Notes under the pieces: generated by a model
Databases searched by the model: none
Told to the model about the DNA's origin: nothing
What the model saw: the letters and a program-made list of their open reading frames with translations, nothing else
Position numbers and translations under genes: made by a program
Origin: Candidatus Marispirochaeta associata
GTDB lineage: Bacteria > Spirochaetota > Spirochaetia > JC444 > Marispirochaetaceae
Length of the DNA stretch: 64,000 nt
Assembly (NCBI GenBank): GCA_001749745.1
Contig: JWTM01000263.1
Span: 1 to 64,000 of the forward strand
Direction of reading: 5' to 3'
In this document: piece by piece, positions 49,698-58,900 of the stretch
Layout of the letters: each line of letters starts with the position of its first letter
How positions within the stretch are numbered: position 1 is the first letter of the stretch

Positions 49698-51347
49698 CTA
49701 TTTTTGAACAGAGTCGATGAGAGAGAAGCTGCAGAGTCGATAAAAGGGCATCCCGGTTTTATCGTTGAGGAGATTGTTATTTTTGTCCGCCGCGAGGATC
49801 AGATGGGAAGGCTTGAGACTGTAATCGATGAAACCCTTAGCGCTGAGCTTGAAGCGGACGTAGCGCAGCAAGGACTCATAGCCCCGGGTATCGATCAGTT
49901 CCCGGTAGTAGGCCTCCAGGAGATTCATGGGGTGAAAGGATGGTACCGTGTTGATCAGAAGATCCTCGTCCTCCCCCTGCCAGTAATCCCAGATGGTTAG
50001 ATAGTGTCGTTTATGATGCAGAAGCTCTTCGCCGCTCAAATCTTTCAGTTCGATGAGATTCTCGTAACGTCGCTCATCCCGAAGATAGGGGGCGATATCT
50101 GATTCCTGATTCATCTGGTAGATGGCGAGAAGCCGGGTGGTCGGAATCCCTGCAGTCTGCAGCCTTTCAGCCCAAACCGCCTCCTCGAAGGGGCTGTTGT
50201 AGCTGTATGAGATGTCCGCGTCGTTATCGACACAGAAGTCTTCATAGAGGGGCTTCATCCCCACCTTGGAGCTCTTAACGATGAGTCGGATTCCGTCTTT
50301 GCTGTCGGTGAGATAGGTATTCCCGGCTCGGTTTAGTTTTACCCGGGGTGTGATCTGCCATTTCTCGGGCAGGAAGTAGTCGTTGAATTCCGGATCATGA
50401 CCGCGGATCCAGAGTCGGCCGCCGCTGCTCTCTACGGCTGTTTCAATATAGGGAATTCCGAGGATTTCTCGTTGCTGATCTGAGCTTGTGGTTGGGTGGG
50501 GCCGGAGTCGTAGCTGATAATAACGTTGCCTGCGAAAGCGGCGGATCGTTTTCTCATGCTTTGCCGTACGCCGGAGCAGCTCGAAATCAATCAGGTAAAG
50601 ATCGCTCAGATCGAATGAATCCTCTTTCTGCTCCGCAATCAGATGATTCATTTTATGATCGTCTACCGCATATCCGAGGGAGTCGAGGATCTCCGCCGAC
50701 TGATCGGTGAGGGCCTGGGCTGAATCAAAATCTATAGTAGTCTCTTTGACATGTTCCCACAGGTCCTTCCCCTCTATCCAGGCATAGATAACCGCATAAT
50801 CGCGGTTCACATCGATGCCGTCCTCGCTGCTTCGCTTGGTCAGAAAATCCATCAGGTGTCGCCGACGCTGGAGCATCTCCAGGCTATGACGCTCAGAGGG
50901 AACATAGATCCCGAGGGGGATCTGAAGCTTGAATCCGCCGGAGAGCTTCGTCTCCAACTCCGCCGCCAGGGCAAATTCCTCAAAGGGGCTGTTGAATATC
51001 GCATCCTGGTCGGGGATCATCGGATCGGTTCCCATGCGGTTCCATTTAAAAACCACCTCCCGATACTCCCTCTCCGTATCCCTTAACGGGATACGGAAGG
51101 GGGTACTCGAACCGGGTAAGGGCACTTTGACGCTATTAAACCAGTCTCTATCCCGGGCGAAGTTATCCGGGAGCAGATCATCGAGATAGGGCAGGCCGGC
51201 ATCGGTCAGGTATAGATCATCTCCGATACTGGTTTTCAGATGGAGATAGGGGACATCGAGTATGGTGATCCCCTCCGAAAGCTCAATCTGATCCTGATAG
51301 CTTTCGGGAAGGGCGACACTCCGCCCCTCCGTATACCGGCCCGACAT
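49698..51347 (-). CDS. Unknown protein with two kinase-like halves, paired with DUF4914
   Basis: A 549-residue protein I do not recognise by name. Each half has a protein-kinase-like arrangement: a lysine strand (VVFKWNRMG, LIVKSSKVG) followed by a nearly identical helix (FNSPFEEFALAAEL, YNSPFEEAVWAERL) that could supply the helix-C glutamate. The first half also has DDHKMNHLIAEQ and LYLIDFELL, resembling the catalytic loop and DFG motif, while the second half has only degenerate counterparts. This suggests one active and one decayed lipopolysaccharide/choline-kinase-like domain. Two bases separate it from the DUF4914 gene upstream, so they are expected to work together. Reaction and substrate are unknown. 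Confidence 0.7.
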   Translation of the reverse strand: MSGRYTEGRSVALPESYQDQIELSEGITILDVPYLHLKTSIGDDLYLTDAGLPYLDDLLPDNFARDRDWFNSVKVPLPGSSTPFRIPLRDTEREYREVVFKWNRMGTDPMIPDQDAIFNSPFEEFALAAELETKLSGGFKLQIPLGIYVPSERHSLEMLQRRRHLMDFLTKRSSEDGIDVNRDYAVIYAWIEGKDLWEHVKETTIDFDSAQALTDQSAEILDSLGYAVDDHKMNHLIAEQKEDSFDLSDLYLIDFELLRRTAKHEKTIRRFRRQRYYQLRLRPHPTTSSDQQREILGIPYIETAVESSGGRLWIRGHDPEFNDYFLPEKWQITPRVKLNRAGNTYLTDSKDGIRLIVKSSKVGMKPLYEDFCVDNDADISYSYNSPFEEAVWAERLQTAGIPTTRLLAIYQMNQESDIAPYLRDERRYENLIELKDLSGEELLHHKRHYLTIWDYWQGEDEDLLINTVPSFHPMNLLEAYYRELIDTRGYESLLRYVRFKLSAKGFIDYSLKPSHLILAADKNNNLLNDKTGMPFYRLCSFSLIDSVQK

Positions 51348-51349
51348 GC

Positions 51350-53233
51350 TTAGTGCTTATGAGGCATCAAGGCCTCGAAATCGTTTGCGTTGCCGCGGTC
51401 GCGGAAGCATTCGATTATCAAACGACCGGTAACGTGCAGATCAGGTACCATGAAATCGCTCAGCTGATGTTCAAAAAATTCATATAGCTGTGCTGCACCG
51501 GCATCATAGGCTTCAACACCCACTTCAGGCTGCAGATCGGTGCGTAAGAGGTACTTCGGTATGCGGGTACCGTCGATCTTTATCGACTCGGGAGAGAAAC
51601 CCAAGAGGGGACAGCGGGACTCTACCAGCTGATCATCCCGAAAACGCGCATTTCCGCGCCGGGCAAGATATTCTCGGGACAACCACTGGGGCATGAATCC
51701 TACCTCGTAAGCGCCGATATGCTGATTGGGAATCAACTTGTAGCGGGTCGCCGGACTGTCCAGCATCTGCTGGAGGAGCAAGTTGGCCTGGTCAACCTTA
51801 CGACCGGTAGCGAAAGGCCAGTAGGAGCCGACGCCCTCGGAGGACATCCCCTCGCTGTCGGTTATGCTGGGATTCGCATAGCCCCGGGGAGATACCAGAC
51901 GCCAGAGCCAGGCCAGCGCCGGAGGCAGGCAGTGGAAGAGTCCGATTATCCCGTAGCTTGGGTGTTCACTGGTACACGGAGGGGTACGAATCCCGAAACT
52001 GCGTACGTCGACCCGGACCGGCTTGTTGACTACGTTTTCGACAAACCGTCTGGGCATAATTACCCGCGGATTCGGACAGGGCTTACCGGGAGCATCCATG
52101 GTGTGCTCCCAGATAAGGGTAGTAGCTCCGGGATGGGCCTCCAGGTTCATGAAGATCAGCGGCTCCGGGGGATGAATCGTCAGCTTCTCATAGAACGGAT
52201 CGGTACCGTAGTTGTCGATATGATTGATTCTCAGGAACCAGCCGTCCTCGGCGTCCTGTACATGAAGATGTCCGCTCATATCTTGATCATTGGGATGCAC
52301 CAGGGCCATATCGTCGGTGACTGCGTGTAGTTCGCTCCTATCCGAAAGATGGAGGACCACCTCTTCATCGTTGACTATATTATGTCCCACAACGACCCGG
52401 CCGTCGTAATCCTGATGCATCTGTTCGATCATCTCCGATTTACCGCCCCCTGAGGCCCCTTCGTGCATGATAACCATCTCATTCTCATAAGGGGTTATCA
52501 CCTTCACTGTCGAGCCATGCAGGGTCGTCCACCCCTCCTGCTCGCCTCGGGTCAGCAGAATCCCAAAAACTCCTTTTTTTGCACTCGGTCCGGGATAGAG
52601 GTTGTAGGCAAAGATCTCGTGATGATGATCACCACGCCGGTGAACAACTACCTGCTCTCCGTCGAAGTGAGTGTGCCGGAAGGGAGGCGCAAGGAAGATA
52701 TAGGTCTTGGGTTGAAAGTCCTTCTCCTCCATACTCAGGTCGGTTGCTTCTTGCAGGTCGCCTAATCCCGCGGCGAAGAAAGCCGCGTTTGCCGGTGCTA
52801 TCAAGAGGGAAGGGATGTCCACCCCTTTTCCGCCGGAGTAGAAGGGTAAAAGCAACAGGTCCTGCTTGGCCAACCAGTCGAATGTCTCTTGCCGCACGGG
52901 ATCGAAGGATTCGCCGAAGCGTTCGGTATAGCGGGTCTTATCCGATGGTAGATCGTCGGCGATGACCATACAGTTCGGATCGCGCCGTCGCATATAGGGT
53001 TCGATGTAGTTAATGACGATACCGTTGCGCGCGCGGGTGAGGTTGACCTCATCTACGATCCCGCTTCCGGGCACCTCGTAGGAGATGGTCCTTTCGCTCA
53101 TTCCGTCCATACTGAGTTCGACCAGGTGTTCCCTGCTGCGAGCCACCGTAACGGACGGTGCGGCGTTGAGCAGATTATCTACCTCAGGCAGATCGGCATG
53201 GATGATTGATTTAATTCCGACAGATTCAGGCAT
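51350..53233 (-). CDS. DUF4914 family P-loop protein (PEPCK/HprK-like)
   Basis: A 627-residue protein of the DUF4914 type. A P-loop MHEGASGGGKSEMIEQMHQ lies near residue 260; its GxSGxGKSE form resembles HPr kinase and phosphoenolpyruvate carboxykinase, which are related folds. Other likely conserved stretches are LLLPFYSGGKGVDIPSLLIA, HAVTDDMALVHPNDQDM and NLEAHPGATTLIWEHT. It is probably a soluble nucleotide-dependent kinase or phosphotransferase of unknown substrate. GGGAGG precedes the ATG at 53233; an in-frame ATG at 53263 lies in the terminator tail. It is coupled to the tandem kinase-like gene downstream. The family name is recalled from sequence pattern, not searched. Confidence 0.75.
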   Translation of the reverse strand: MPESVGIKSIIHADLPEVDNLLNAAPSVTVARSREHLVELSMDGMSERTISYEVPGSGIVDEVNLTRARNGIVINYIEPYMRRRDPNCMVIADDLPSDKTRYTERFGESFDPVRQETFDWLAKQDLLLLPFYSGGKGVDIPSLLIAPANAAFFAAGLGDLQEATDLSMEEKDFQPKTYIFLAPPFRHTHFDGEQVVVHRRGDHHHEIFAYNLYPGPSAKKGVFGILLTRGEQEGWTTLHGSTVKVITPYENEMVIMHEGASGGGKSEMIEQMHQDYDGRVVVGHNIVNDEEVVLHLSDRSELHAVTDDMALVHPNDQDMSGHLHVQDAEDGWFLRINHIDNYGTDPFYEKLTIHPPEPLIFMNLEAHPGATTLIWEHTMDAPGKPCPNPRVIMPRRFVENVVNKPVRVDVRSFGIRTPPCTSEHPSYGIIGLFHCLPPALAWLWRLVSPRGYANPSITDSEGMSSEGVGSYWPFATGRKVDQANLLLQQMLDSPATRYKLIPNQHIGAYEVGFMPQWLSREYLARRGNARFRDDQLVESRCPLLGFSPESIKIDGTRIPKYLLRTDLQPEVGVEAYDAGAAQLYEFFEHQLSDFMVPDLHVTGRLIIECFRDRGNANDFEALMPHKH

Positions 53234-53248
53234 AAAATCCTCCCAGGA

Positions 53249-53277
53249 TTTATATGGGGGCATAAAAAAACCGGCAA
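53249..53277 (-). promoter_or_regulatory. Candidate promoter of the DUF4914 operon, overlapping a terminator
   Basis: On the minus strand TTGCCG (53277-53272), 17 bases, TATAAA (53254-53249). The -35 box is the 3' arm of the terminator stem and the spacer contains its T-run. A ribosome binding site follows within 12 bases. Confidence 0.45.
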
Positions 53278-53310
53278 CTCCTATACCCAGTACGGTATAT
53301 GAGGTGCCGG
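53264..53310 (-). terminator. Strong intrinsic terminator between DUF2294 and DUF4914 genes
   Basis: On the minus strand CCGGCA, CTC and TATACC segments pair with GGTATA, GAG and TGCCGG, about 15 bp with two mismatches and a 6-base loop, followed by seven T. It lies 74 bases after the DUF2294 stop and 30 bases before the DUF4914 ATG. It is either a plain terminator or a leader attenuator for DUF4914. Confidence 0.85.
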
Positions 53311-53383
53311 CCTACTCACGGCTAACACTTTCCAATGCTAAAGATGCACGGAACGGGTTATCAGATCGTCTGCCTCTGAAATT

Positions 53384-53743
53384 TTATTGAAGGGTACTCT
53401 CTAAGTCGGAATCGGTAACAAAGAGAATCACCTTCTCTCCGGTTACGGTACTCACATCGGAATGAGTACTTATAACCTGTATATCTATACTATTTCTAAT
53501 CGAAGAAATCAAGTGTCCCTTTGACCGTTCGAAAAGCGAGGTCCTGAGTTTCTTCAAGAGGTCGATTCCCTGGGAGTTATCCGCCAGGTTTCGTTCCGAG
53601 GGACTTAAGAAGCCGATTAATCGGATGATAATCATATCCTTGACGATTGTCGTCCGGATCTGCTTCGGTCCCCGTCCCATAAACTCGCTTTCGAAACGGG
53701 ATACTTCCTCACTTATTTTGGCCTCTAGTTGGCCCTTGGTCAT
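53384..53743 (-). CDS. DUF2294 family protein
   Basis: A 119-residue protein matching the DUF2294 pattern: MTKGQLEAKISEEVSRFESE, then the conserved GRGPKQIRTTIVKDMIIIRL, LSPSERNLA and a C-terminal HSDVSTVTGEKVILFVTDS. The family has no established biochemical role. GAGAGG precedes the ATG. A promoter with TTGACC and TACCTT lies upstream, its -35 box overlapping the stop codon of the Lrp gene, so it is its own transcription unit. A strong terminator follows it. Confidence 0.82.
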   Translation of the reverse strand: MTKGQLEAKISEEVSRFESEFMGRGPKQIRTTIVKDMIIIRLIGFLSPSERNLADNSQGIDLLKKLRTSLFERSKGHLISSIRNSIDIQVISTHSDVSTVTGEKVILFVTDSDLESTLQ

Positions 53744-53777
53744 AGATACCTCTCGGTTGGTATGTTGATTTGGGCTA

Positions 53778-53806
53778 AAGGTATAGTATCGAAAGGATTA
53801 GGTCAA
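53778..53806 (-). promoter_or_regulatory. Promoter of the DUF2294 gene
   Basis: On the minus strand TTGACC (53806-53801), 17 bases, TACCTT (53783-53778). An alternative -10 is TATACC two bases upstream. Confidence 0.5.
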
Positions 53807-54246
53807 ACGTATTTGTTGTAGTTTTTCAGCATTAGAAAACTCTCGGTCTTGGCTATTCCATCCACCTGGGCCAGAATCTCCGTCAGGAAGTGTACCAGAC
53901 CTCGGTTGGAATCGACCAAGACCTCGACCATTAGATCGTATTGACCCGAGGTGATGGAGACGGAAAGGACATTCTCCAAGGCGGCGATTTCACGAGCCTT
54001 CGCATCCAGGTGGCGAGATTCGGTAATCGTGATGGCGATGGTCGCCAGCTGCTGGCGAACCAGGCTGTCGGGATTGATGAGGGCCCTGACTTTCAGGACC
54101 CCCGATTCTTTCAGCTTCTTGATGCGTTGCCGGACCGCCCCCTCGGAGATGCCGAGCTCCTCCGCTAAGGCGCTGTTATTGATGTTTTCGACGCGCAGCC
54201 GCGCAACGATCTCCTTGTCCAGCTCATCAAGTTCTAATTGATTCAT
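53803..54246 (-). CDS. Lrp/AsnC-family transcriptional regulator
   Basis: A 147-residue Lrp-type regulator. The N-terminal helix-turn-helix has LDELDKEIVARLRVENINN, NSALAEELGISEGAVRQRIK and KVRALINPDSL; the C-terminal half is the RAM effector domain (VLSVSITSGQYDLMVEVLVD). It overlaps the alanine dehydrogenase gene by 4 bases (ATGA) and is therefore co-translated with it. It most likely controls ald in response to an amino acid. TACGAA repeats around the ald promoter are likely binding sites. Confidence 0.9.
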   Translation of the reverse strand: MNQLELDELDKEIVARLRVENINNSALAEELGISEGAVRQRIKKLKESGVLKVRALINPDSLVRQQLATIAITITESRHLDAKAREIAALENVLSVSITSGQYDLMVEVLVDSNRGLVHFLTEILAQVDGIAKTESFLMLKNYNKYV

Positions 54247-55352
54247 AATACGTCGTCGGCGCCAGTATATTCCAGGTTGAATGCCTCGGCAACGCCCTTG
54301 TAGGTACATTTTCCGTCGTGGATGTTCAGGCCCCGCTTGAGCGGTCGTGATTCGCGGCAGGCTGCGACAACCCCCTTGTTCGCCAATTCGATACCGTGGG
54401 AGAGGGTAGAGTTGGTTAAGGCCAGGGTAGCCGTGCGGGCGACCGCACCGGGCATGTTGGCGACGCAGTAGTGGATCACGTCATCAACCACGTATACCGG
54501 ATCATCGTGGTAGGTCGCCTTGGTAGTCTCGAAACAGCCGCCTTGATCCACGGCCACGTCTACCAGGACCGCCCCTTTCTTCATCATCTTCAGGTGTTCC
54601 CGTCGAATCAGTCTCGGCGCCTTCGCTCCCGGAATCAGTACCGCACCGATTACAACGTCGCTTTCCCGGGCAATCTTTTCGATATTGCGGTCGTTGGATA
54701 CCAGGGTCGTGATCTGAGTCTGGAAGATATCATCTAAGTAGGCGAGGCGAGCGGTGTTTATATCCAGAATAGTGACCTCGGCTCCCATTCCGACAGCGAT
54801 CTTGCAGGCGTTCATGCCCACAACGCCGGCGCCCAGGATCGCGACCTTACCCCGTTCTACCCCGGGAACGCCGCCTAAGAGTACGCCGCGTCCACCGAAG
54901 GTCTTCTCCAGATATTTGGCTCCCTCCTGGGCGCTCAGGCGGCCGGCGATCTCACTCATGGGATTGAGGCAGGGAAGCAGCCCGTCATCGGTCTGGATTG
55001 TCTCGTAGGCGACTCCGCTCATCCCGGAATCGAGCATCGCCTTGGTTAGATCCTCGGCGGCAGCCAGGTGGAGGTAGGTATAGAGGAGCAGATCCTTGCG
55101 GAAATAACCGTACTCCTCAGCCAGGGGTTCCTTCACCTTTACCACCATCTCTGCCCCCCAGGCCTCGGCGGCGGTTTCGACAAGCTTAGCCCCCGCTTCG
55201 ATATACTCGCTGTTTTCAAACCCGGACCCCAGGCCGGCATCCTTTTCGATCAAAACCGTGTGGCCGTTGCGCACATAGGATTTCACGCAGTGGGGTGTCA
55301 GACCTACTCGATACTCATGTTTTTTTATCTCTTTAGGACATCCAATTATCAT
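54243..55352 (-). CDS. ald: Alanine dehydrogenase
   Basis: A 369-residue enzyme close to the usual alanine dehydrogenase length. It begins MIIGCPKEIKKHEYRVGLTP and has KVKEPLAEEYGYF, HLAAAEDLTKAML, the NAD loop AILGAGVVGMNACKIAVGMG and DVAVDQGGCFETTK. It interconverts L-alanine and pyruvate plus ammonia with NAD. GGAGG lies 6 bases before the ATG at 55352; the in-frame extension to 55424 would read through the promoter. The lrp gene follows as the second gene of the operon. Confidence 0.95.
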   Translation of the reverse strand: MIIGCPKEIKKHEYRVGLTPHCVKSYVRNGHTVLIEKDAGLGSGFENSEYIEAGAKLVETAAEAWGAEMVVKVKEPLAEEYGYFRKDLLLYTYLHLAAAEDLTKAMLDSGMSGVAYETIQTDDGLLPCLNPMSEIAGRLSAQEGAKYLEKTFGGRGVLLGGVPGVERGKVAILGAGVVGMNACKIAVGMGAEVTILDINTARLAYLDDIFQTQITTLVSNDRNIEKIARESDVVIGAVLIPGAKAPRLIRREHLKMMKKGAVLVDVAVDQGGCFETTKATYHDDPVYVVDDVIHYCVANMPGAVARTATLALTNSTLSHGIELANKGVVAACRESRPLKRGLNIHDGKCTYKGVAEAFNLEYTGADDVL

Positions 55353-55367
55353 GACCGGCCTCCAGAA

Positions 55368-55410
55368 TACGAAATACGAATATATATATATTATATGTAC
55401 GAAAATCGTA
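55368..55410. promoter_or_regulatory. TACGAA repeats, candidate Lrp operator of ald
   Basis: TACGAA occurs at 55368, 55375 and 55398, the last one as part of a 13-bp inverted repeat TACGA-AAA-TCGTA (55398-55410). The sites flank the -10 box and cover the spacer of the ald promoter, as expected for Lrp-type autoregulation. Confidence 0.6.
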
Positions 55411-55420
55411 TTATTGTCAA
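55390..55420 (-). promoter_or_regulatory. Promoter of ald-lrp
   Basis: On the minus strand consensus TTGACA (55420-55415), 19 bases, consensus TATAAT (55395-55390). The long spacer suggests regulated use. Confidence 0.6.
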
Positions 55421-55441
55421 GCAATATTCGGCAGCATCAAT

Positions 55442-55470
55442 TTGATAGATTCTGCCGTAGAGTATAGAAT
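55442..55470 (+). promoter_or_regulatory. Promoter of the UPF0303/sensor/regulator operon
   Basis: TTGATA (55442-55447), 17 bases, TAGAAT (55465-55470). CGGAG precedes the ATG at 55497. Confidence 0.6.
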
Positions 55471-55496
55471 GTGATAAACCTTAGATACGGAGTCCC

Positions 55497-55988
55497 ATGG
55501 TGAGTGAGCAGCAAGGGAAGAGCAGTCTTGAATCGATGATCAACGCCATAGCCCTGGAAGAGCAGAGTCTGGTCTTGCCGGAATTTGACCAGAAGATCGC
55601 TCTGGATCTGGGCTTGGCGGTATTGCGTAAGGCCCGGCAGAAGCAAGTGGCGGTGACTATCGATATCCGCCGGGGAGATCATATCCTCTTCCACTACTCC
55701 ATGCCCGGTACCGGGCCGAACAACGACCGCTGGGTAGAACGCAAGAGTAATACCGTTCAGCTGATCCAGAAGAGCTCCTACCGGGTCGGCCTCGAACTGG
55801 CGCTAAAAGGGGATACCCTCGAAAACCGCCAAGCCCTCGATCCCGCGAAGTACGCCTCCCATGGAGGCTCATTCCCGATCAGAGTGAAAGGGGCCGGTTT
55901 AATCGGTGCGCTTACCGTCTCCGGGCTCCCTCAAGAGGAGGATCATGCGCTTGTGGTGGAGACCCTGAAGGAATACTTAGGGGAGTGA
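55497..55988 (+). CDS. UPF0303 family protein (DUF336/HbpS-like fold)
   Basis: A 163-residue soluble protein of the UPF0303 type. Conserved parts are VLPEFDQKIALDLGLAVLRK, VAVTIDIRRGDHILFHYSMP, a KSNTV stretch, HGGSFPIRVKGAGLIGALTV and SGLPQEEDHALVVETL. The fold is shared with DUF336/GlcG and with HbpS, a haem-linked protein that modulates a sensor kinase in Streptomyces. Here its stop overlaps the start of a large sensor kinase gene by 4 bases (GTGA), so a regulatory partnership is plausible. No direct evidence for haem binding is visible. Confidence 0.82.
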   Translation: MVSEQQGKSSLESMINAIALEEQSLVLPEFDQKIALDLGLAVLRKARQKQVAVTIDIRRGDHILFHYSMPGTGPNNDRWVERKSNTVQLIQKSSYRVGLELALKGDTLENRQALDPAKYASHGGSFPIRVKGAGLIGALTVSGLPQEEDHALVVETLKEYLGE

Positions 55989-58900
55989 GAAAGCTCTCGC
56001 TGCTAATCCTGCTATTAATCTCTCATGTTTCTTTATGGGCAGATGAAGCAACGGTTCGCTTCAACCATCTCTCCTTGAGGGGAGGTCTATCGAGTAACTC
56101 TGTCTACTGCGTTCATCAGGATCATCTGGGATTTATCTGGTTCGGTACCTTTTCCGGCCTAAATCGCTTCGACGGCCGGGAGATAGAGATCTTTCGGCCG
56201 GAACCGATGAATCCGGAGAGTATTTCAGGGTCTATCATCTTTGATATCCTGGAAGACTCATCCAATCGGCTCTGGATAGCTACCGACGGGGGGGGACTCA
56301 ATCTCTACAATTTCGAACAGGGAACCTTTAGTTCATTCCATAATGATCCCCAAAATCCAGAATCCATATCCAGCCAGAAACTTTTCTGTCTCGAGGAGGA
56401 TGCCCAAGGACGCATTTGGATAGGAACAGCCGATGCGGGGCTCTGTCTGCTGTCGAGGGATAGTCAGCTGTTCCTGCGCTATTCTGCCTCAAATACCCCC
56501 GGTCTTGAGAGTGATGTTATCCGAGTACTCTACCGGGACAGTCGTAATCGCATGTGGATCGGAACTCAAGGCGGAGGGGTGAGCGTCTCGGACGGGGAGT
56601 TCCGTCTCCAGAATTATCTGAACGGCACTACCGTTCGCGAAGTCTTTGAAGACTCTCTGGGCAGGATCTGGTTGGGGACAGAGAATCAGGGGCTTATCCT
56701 GGTGCAGCCTCAGGGTGAGGGGTTCCGCTTCAGCGGTTTTTTGGATGGTCTCACCATTCGTAGCCTGGCGGAGGATGCAAAAGGTACACTCTGGATAGGT
56801 ACCGAGAGGAGCGGGCTGGTCTTATTCGAAGGAGCTGAACTGGTAAGAAGGGTGACGGCGCTGCAGGGAGATTCACTCTCGCTTTCCAGCAATTTCATCC
56901 GCGATATCTATGTCGATCAATCCGGCCTTGTTTGGATAGCTACCCGGGGGGGCGGGGTGAATCGCTACAATCCGCGGTCAGGAAGTTTTTCAACTCTCTT
57001 AGGTGACGGATACACCTTCCGCCAAATATTTGAACATAGTACCGGAAAAATCTTCTTTGCCACCGACGGACAAGGTCTCTTGATGCAAGAAGCGAATGGT
57101 CGGATTATATCTACCGAAAAATACCCAAGCCTTGAGCTTCCCAGTCGACATCTCTATGCCTTAGAGGAGGGGGATCAAGGCGACCTTTGGGTAGGCAGCG
57201 ACGGCGACGGTCTTTTCAGGCTCAATCTTGAAACCGGGGATTATGCTGAGTTGCGCCATGATCCTGCGGATCCTGATTCATTGTCATCGGATGTGATCTG
57301 GTCTCTTTTCTTCGACAGCCGAAAACAGTTATGGATTGGCACCGAAGGGGGGGGCTTGGTTCGTTACGAACCTGAAAACGACAGTTTTATTTCTTACCGC
57401 AACAACCCGGACAACCGGAATACATTGCTCGGGAATTCGGTTCGTACCATATTTGAAGACAGTAGCGGAGATCTGTGGATCGGCACCTGGGACGGCGGGT
57501 TGAGCCGTATGCCCGGGGGAACAGAGCGTTTTATCAACTATACCCGGGATCCGGAAAATCCAACCAGCATCAGCGACAATAGCGTCAATTGTATCGCCGA
57601 AAGTGATGATGGACTGCTCTGGGTTGGAACGGCCGGGGGCGGGCTCAACTCTTTGGATCCCGAGACGGGAGAGTTTACCCCGTTTCGGCAGAGCGACGGT
57701 TTGGCAGACGATACAGTCTTCGGCATAATACCTGATGGGGCGGGTTTCCTCTGGATAAGTACCGCTGACGGTCTATCCCGCTTGGACTTAATCACCTATC
57801 AGTTCACGAATTTTTGGAACTCCGATGGTCTCGTCTCCAACGAATTCAGTCGCAACGCCTATCTTCGCTCTTCTGTAGGAGAGGTCTACCTCGGTACAGC
57901 CGACGGTATTATCCGCTTCCTTCCCGGTTCGGTGCGGATCAACAACTACCGGCCGCCGATTCGGATAACCGATTTCAGCCTCTTCAATGAGTCGGTCAAC
58001 GATACGCCGGTCATAGGTAACCGTATTTACCTGGACAGGGATATCAGCGTCAGTAATCAAGTCACCGTTTATCCTGGAGACAGCTTTATCGGCTTCTCTT
58101 TTGTCTCCCTTGATTACTCGAATCCTGCGAAGAATCAGTATGCTGTCAAGCTCGACGGCTTCGATGACGACTGGCACTATCTCGGCACCAATAACCGCTT
58201 CTACTACGCAAGTCTCCCCCCCGGGGGGTATACCTTCCAGGTCTTTGGAACTAATAGCAACGGCTCCTGGAGCAGAGATTTTGCTGAAATCGATGTCACG
58301 GTCTTACCGTCATTCTATCAAACCTGGCCGTTTTACGTGCTAGTCGTTCTTACTATTGGTGGTATCTCCTATATAATCTCACGGATTCGGATGGTCGGCC
58401 TCAATCGACATAACCGTCTTCTTCAGCAATTCTCAAACTATGTCCAGGATGTACGTGAGGAGGAGCGGAAAGTGATCGCCCGGGATGTCCACGATGAGCT
58501 GGGGCAGCTCTTGACCACATTGAAGATGCACATATTCTGGCTCAGCCATAACGCCGGTTCTCGGCAGGATCAGCGCCAGGCGCGTTACGATTCGATGCTG
58601 GGGATTATCAATACCAGTTTGGATTGGTCCAAGGAGCTGGCCTCCCGATTGCGGCCGGTGGTGCTGGATAACCTGAGCCTCGCCGAAGCTCTGGAGTGGC
58701 TGTTGCACGAACATCTGGTCCCCAGCGGACTCGAGGTTGATCACTCCATCGACCCAACTCCACCGATAGGTCCCGACCGAGCTACCGCCATATTCAGAAT
58801 TATCCAGGAATCGATTACTAATATCGTGCGTCATTCCCGGGCAACCCGGGCGAAGCTCACTCTGCGGGTACAGAATAACTCGCTCCTGATTAACATCAGC

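Noticed and set aside
51350..53233. Calling the P-loop protein phosphoenolpyruvate carboxykinase
   Set aside because: Only the P-loop style is shared; the PEPCK substrate-binding motifs are not visible, so the DUF4914 label is kept.
55381..55397. TATATATATA tract as a possible repeat array or origin
   Set aside because: It is a short AT-rich stretch that serves as the -10 region and leader of the ald promoter; no iteration or DnaA boxes nearby.
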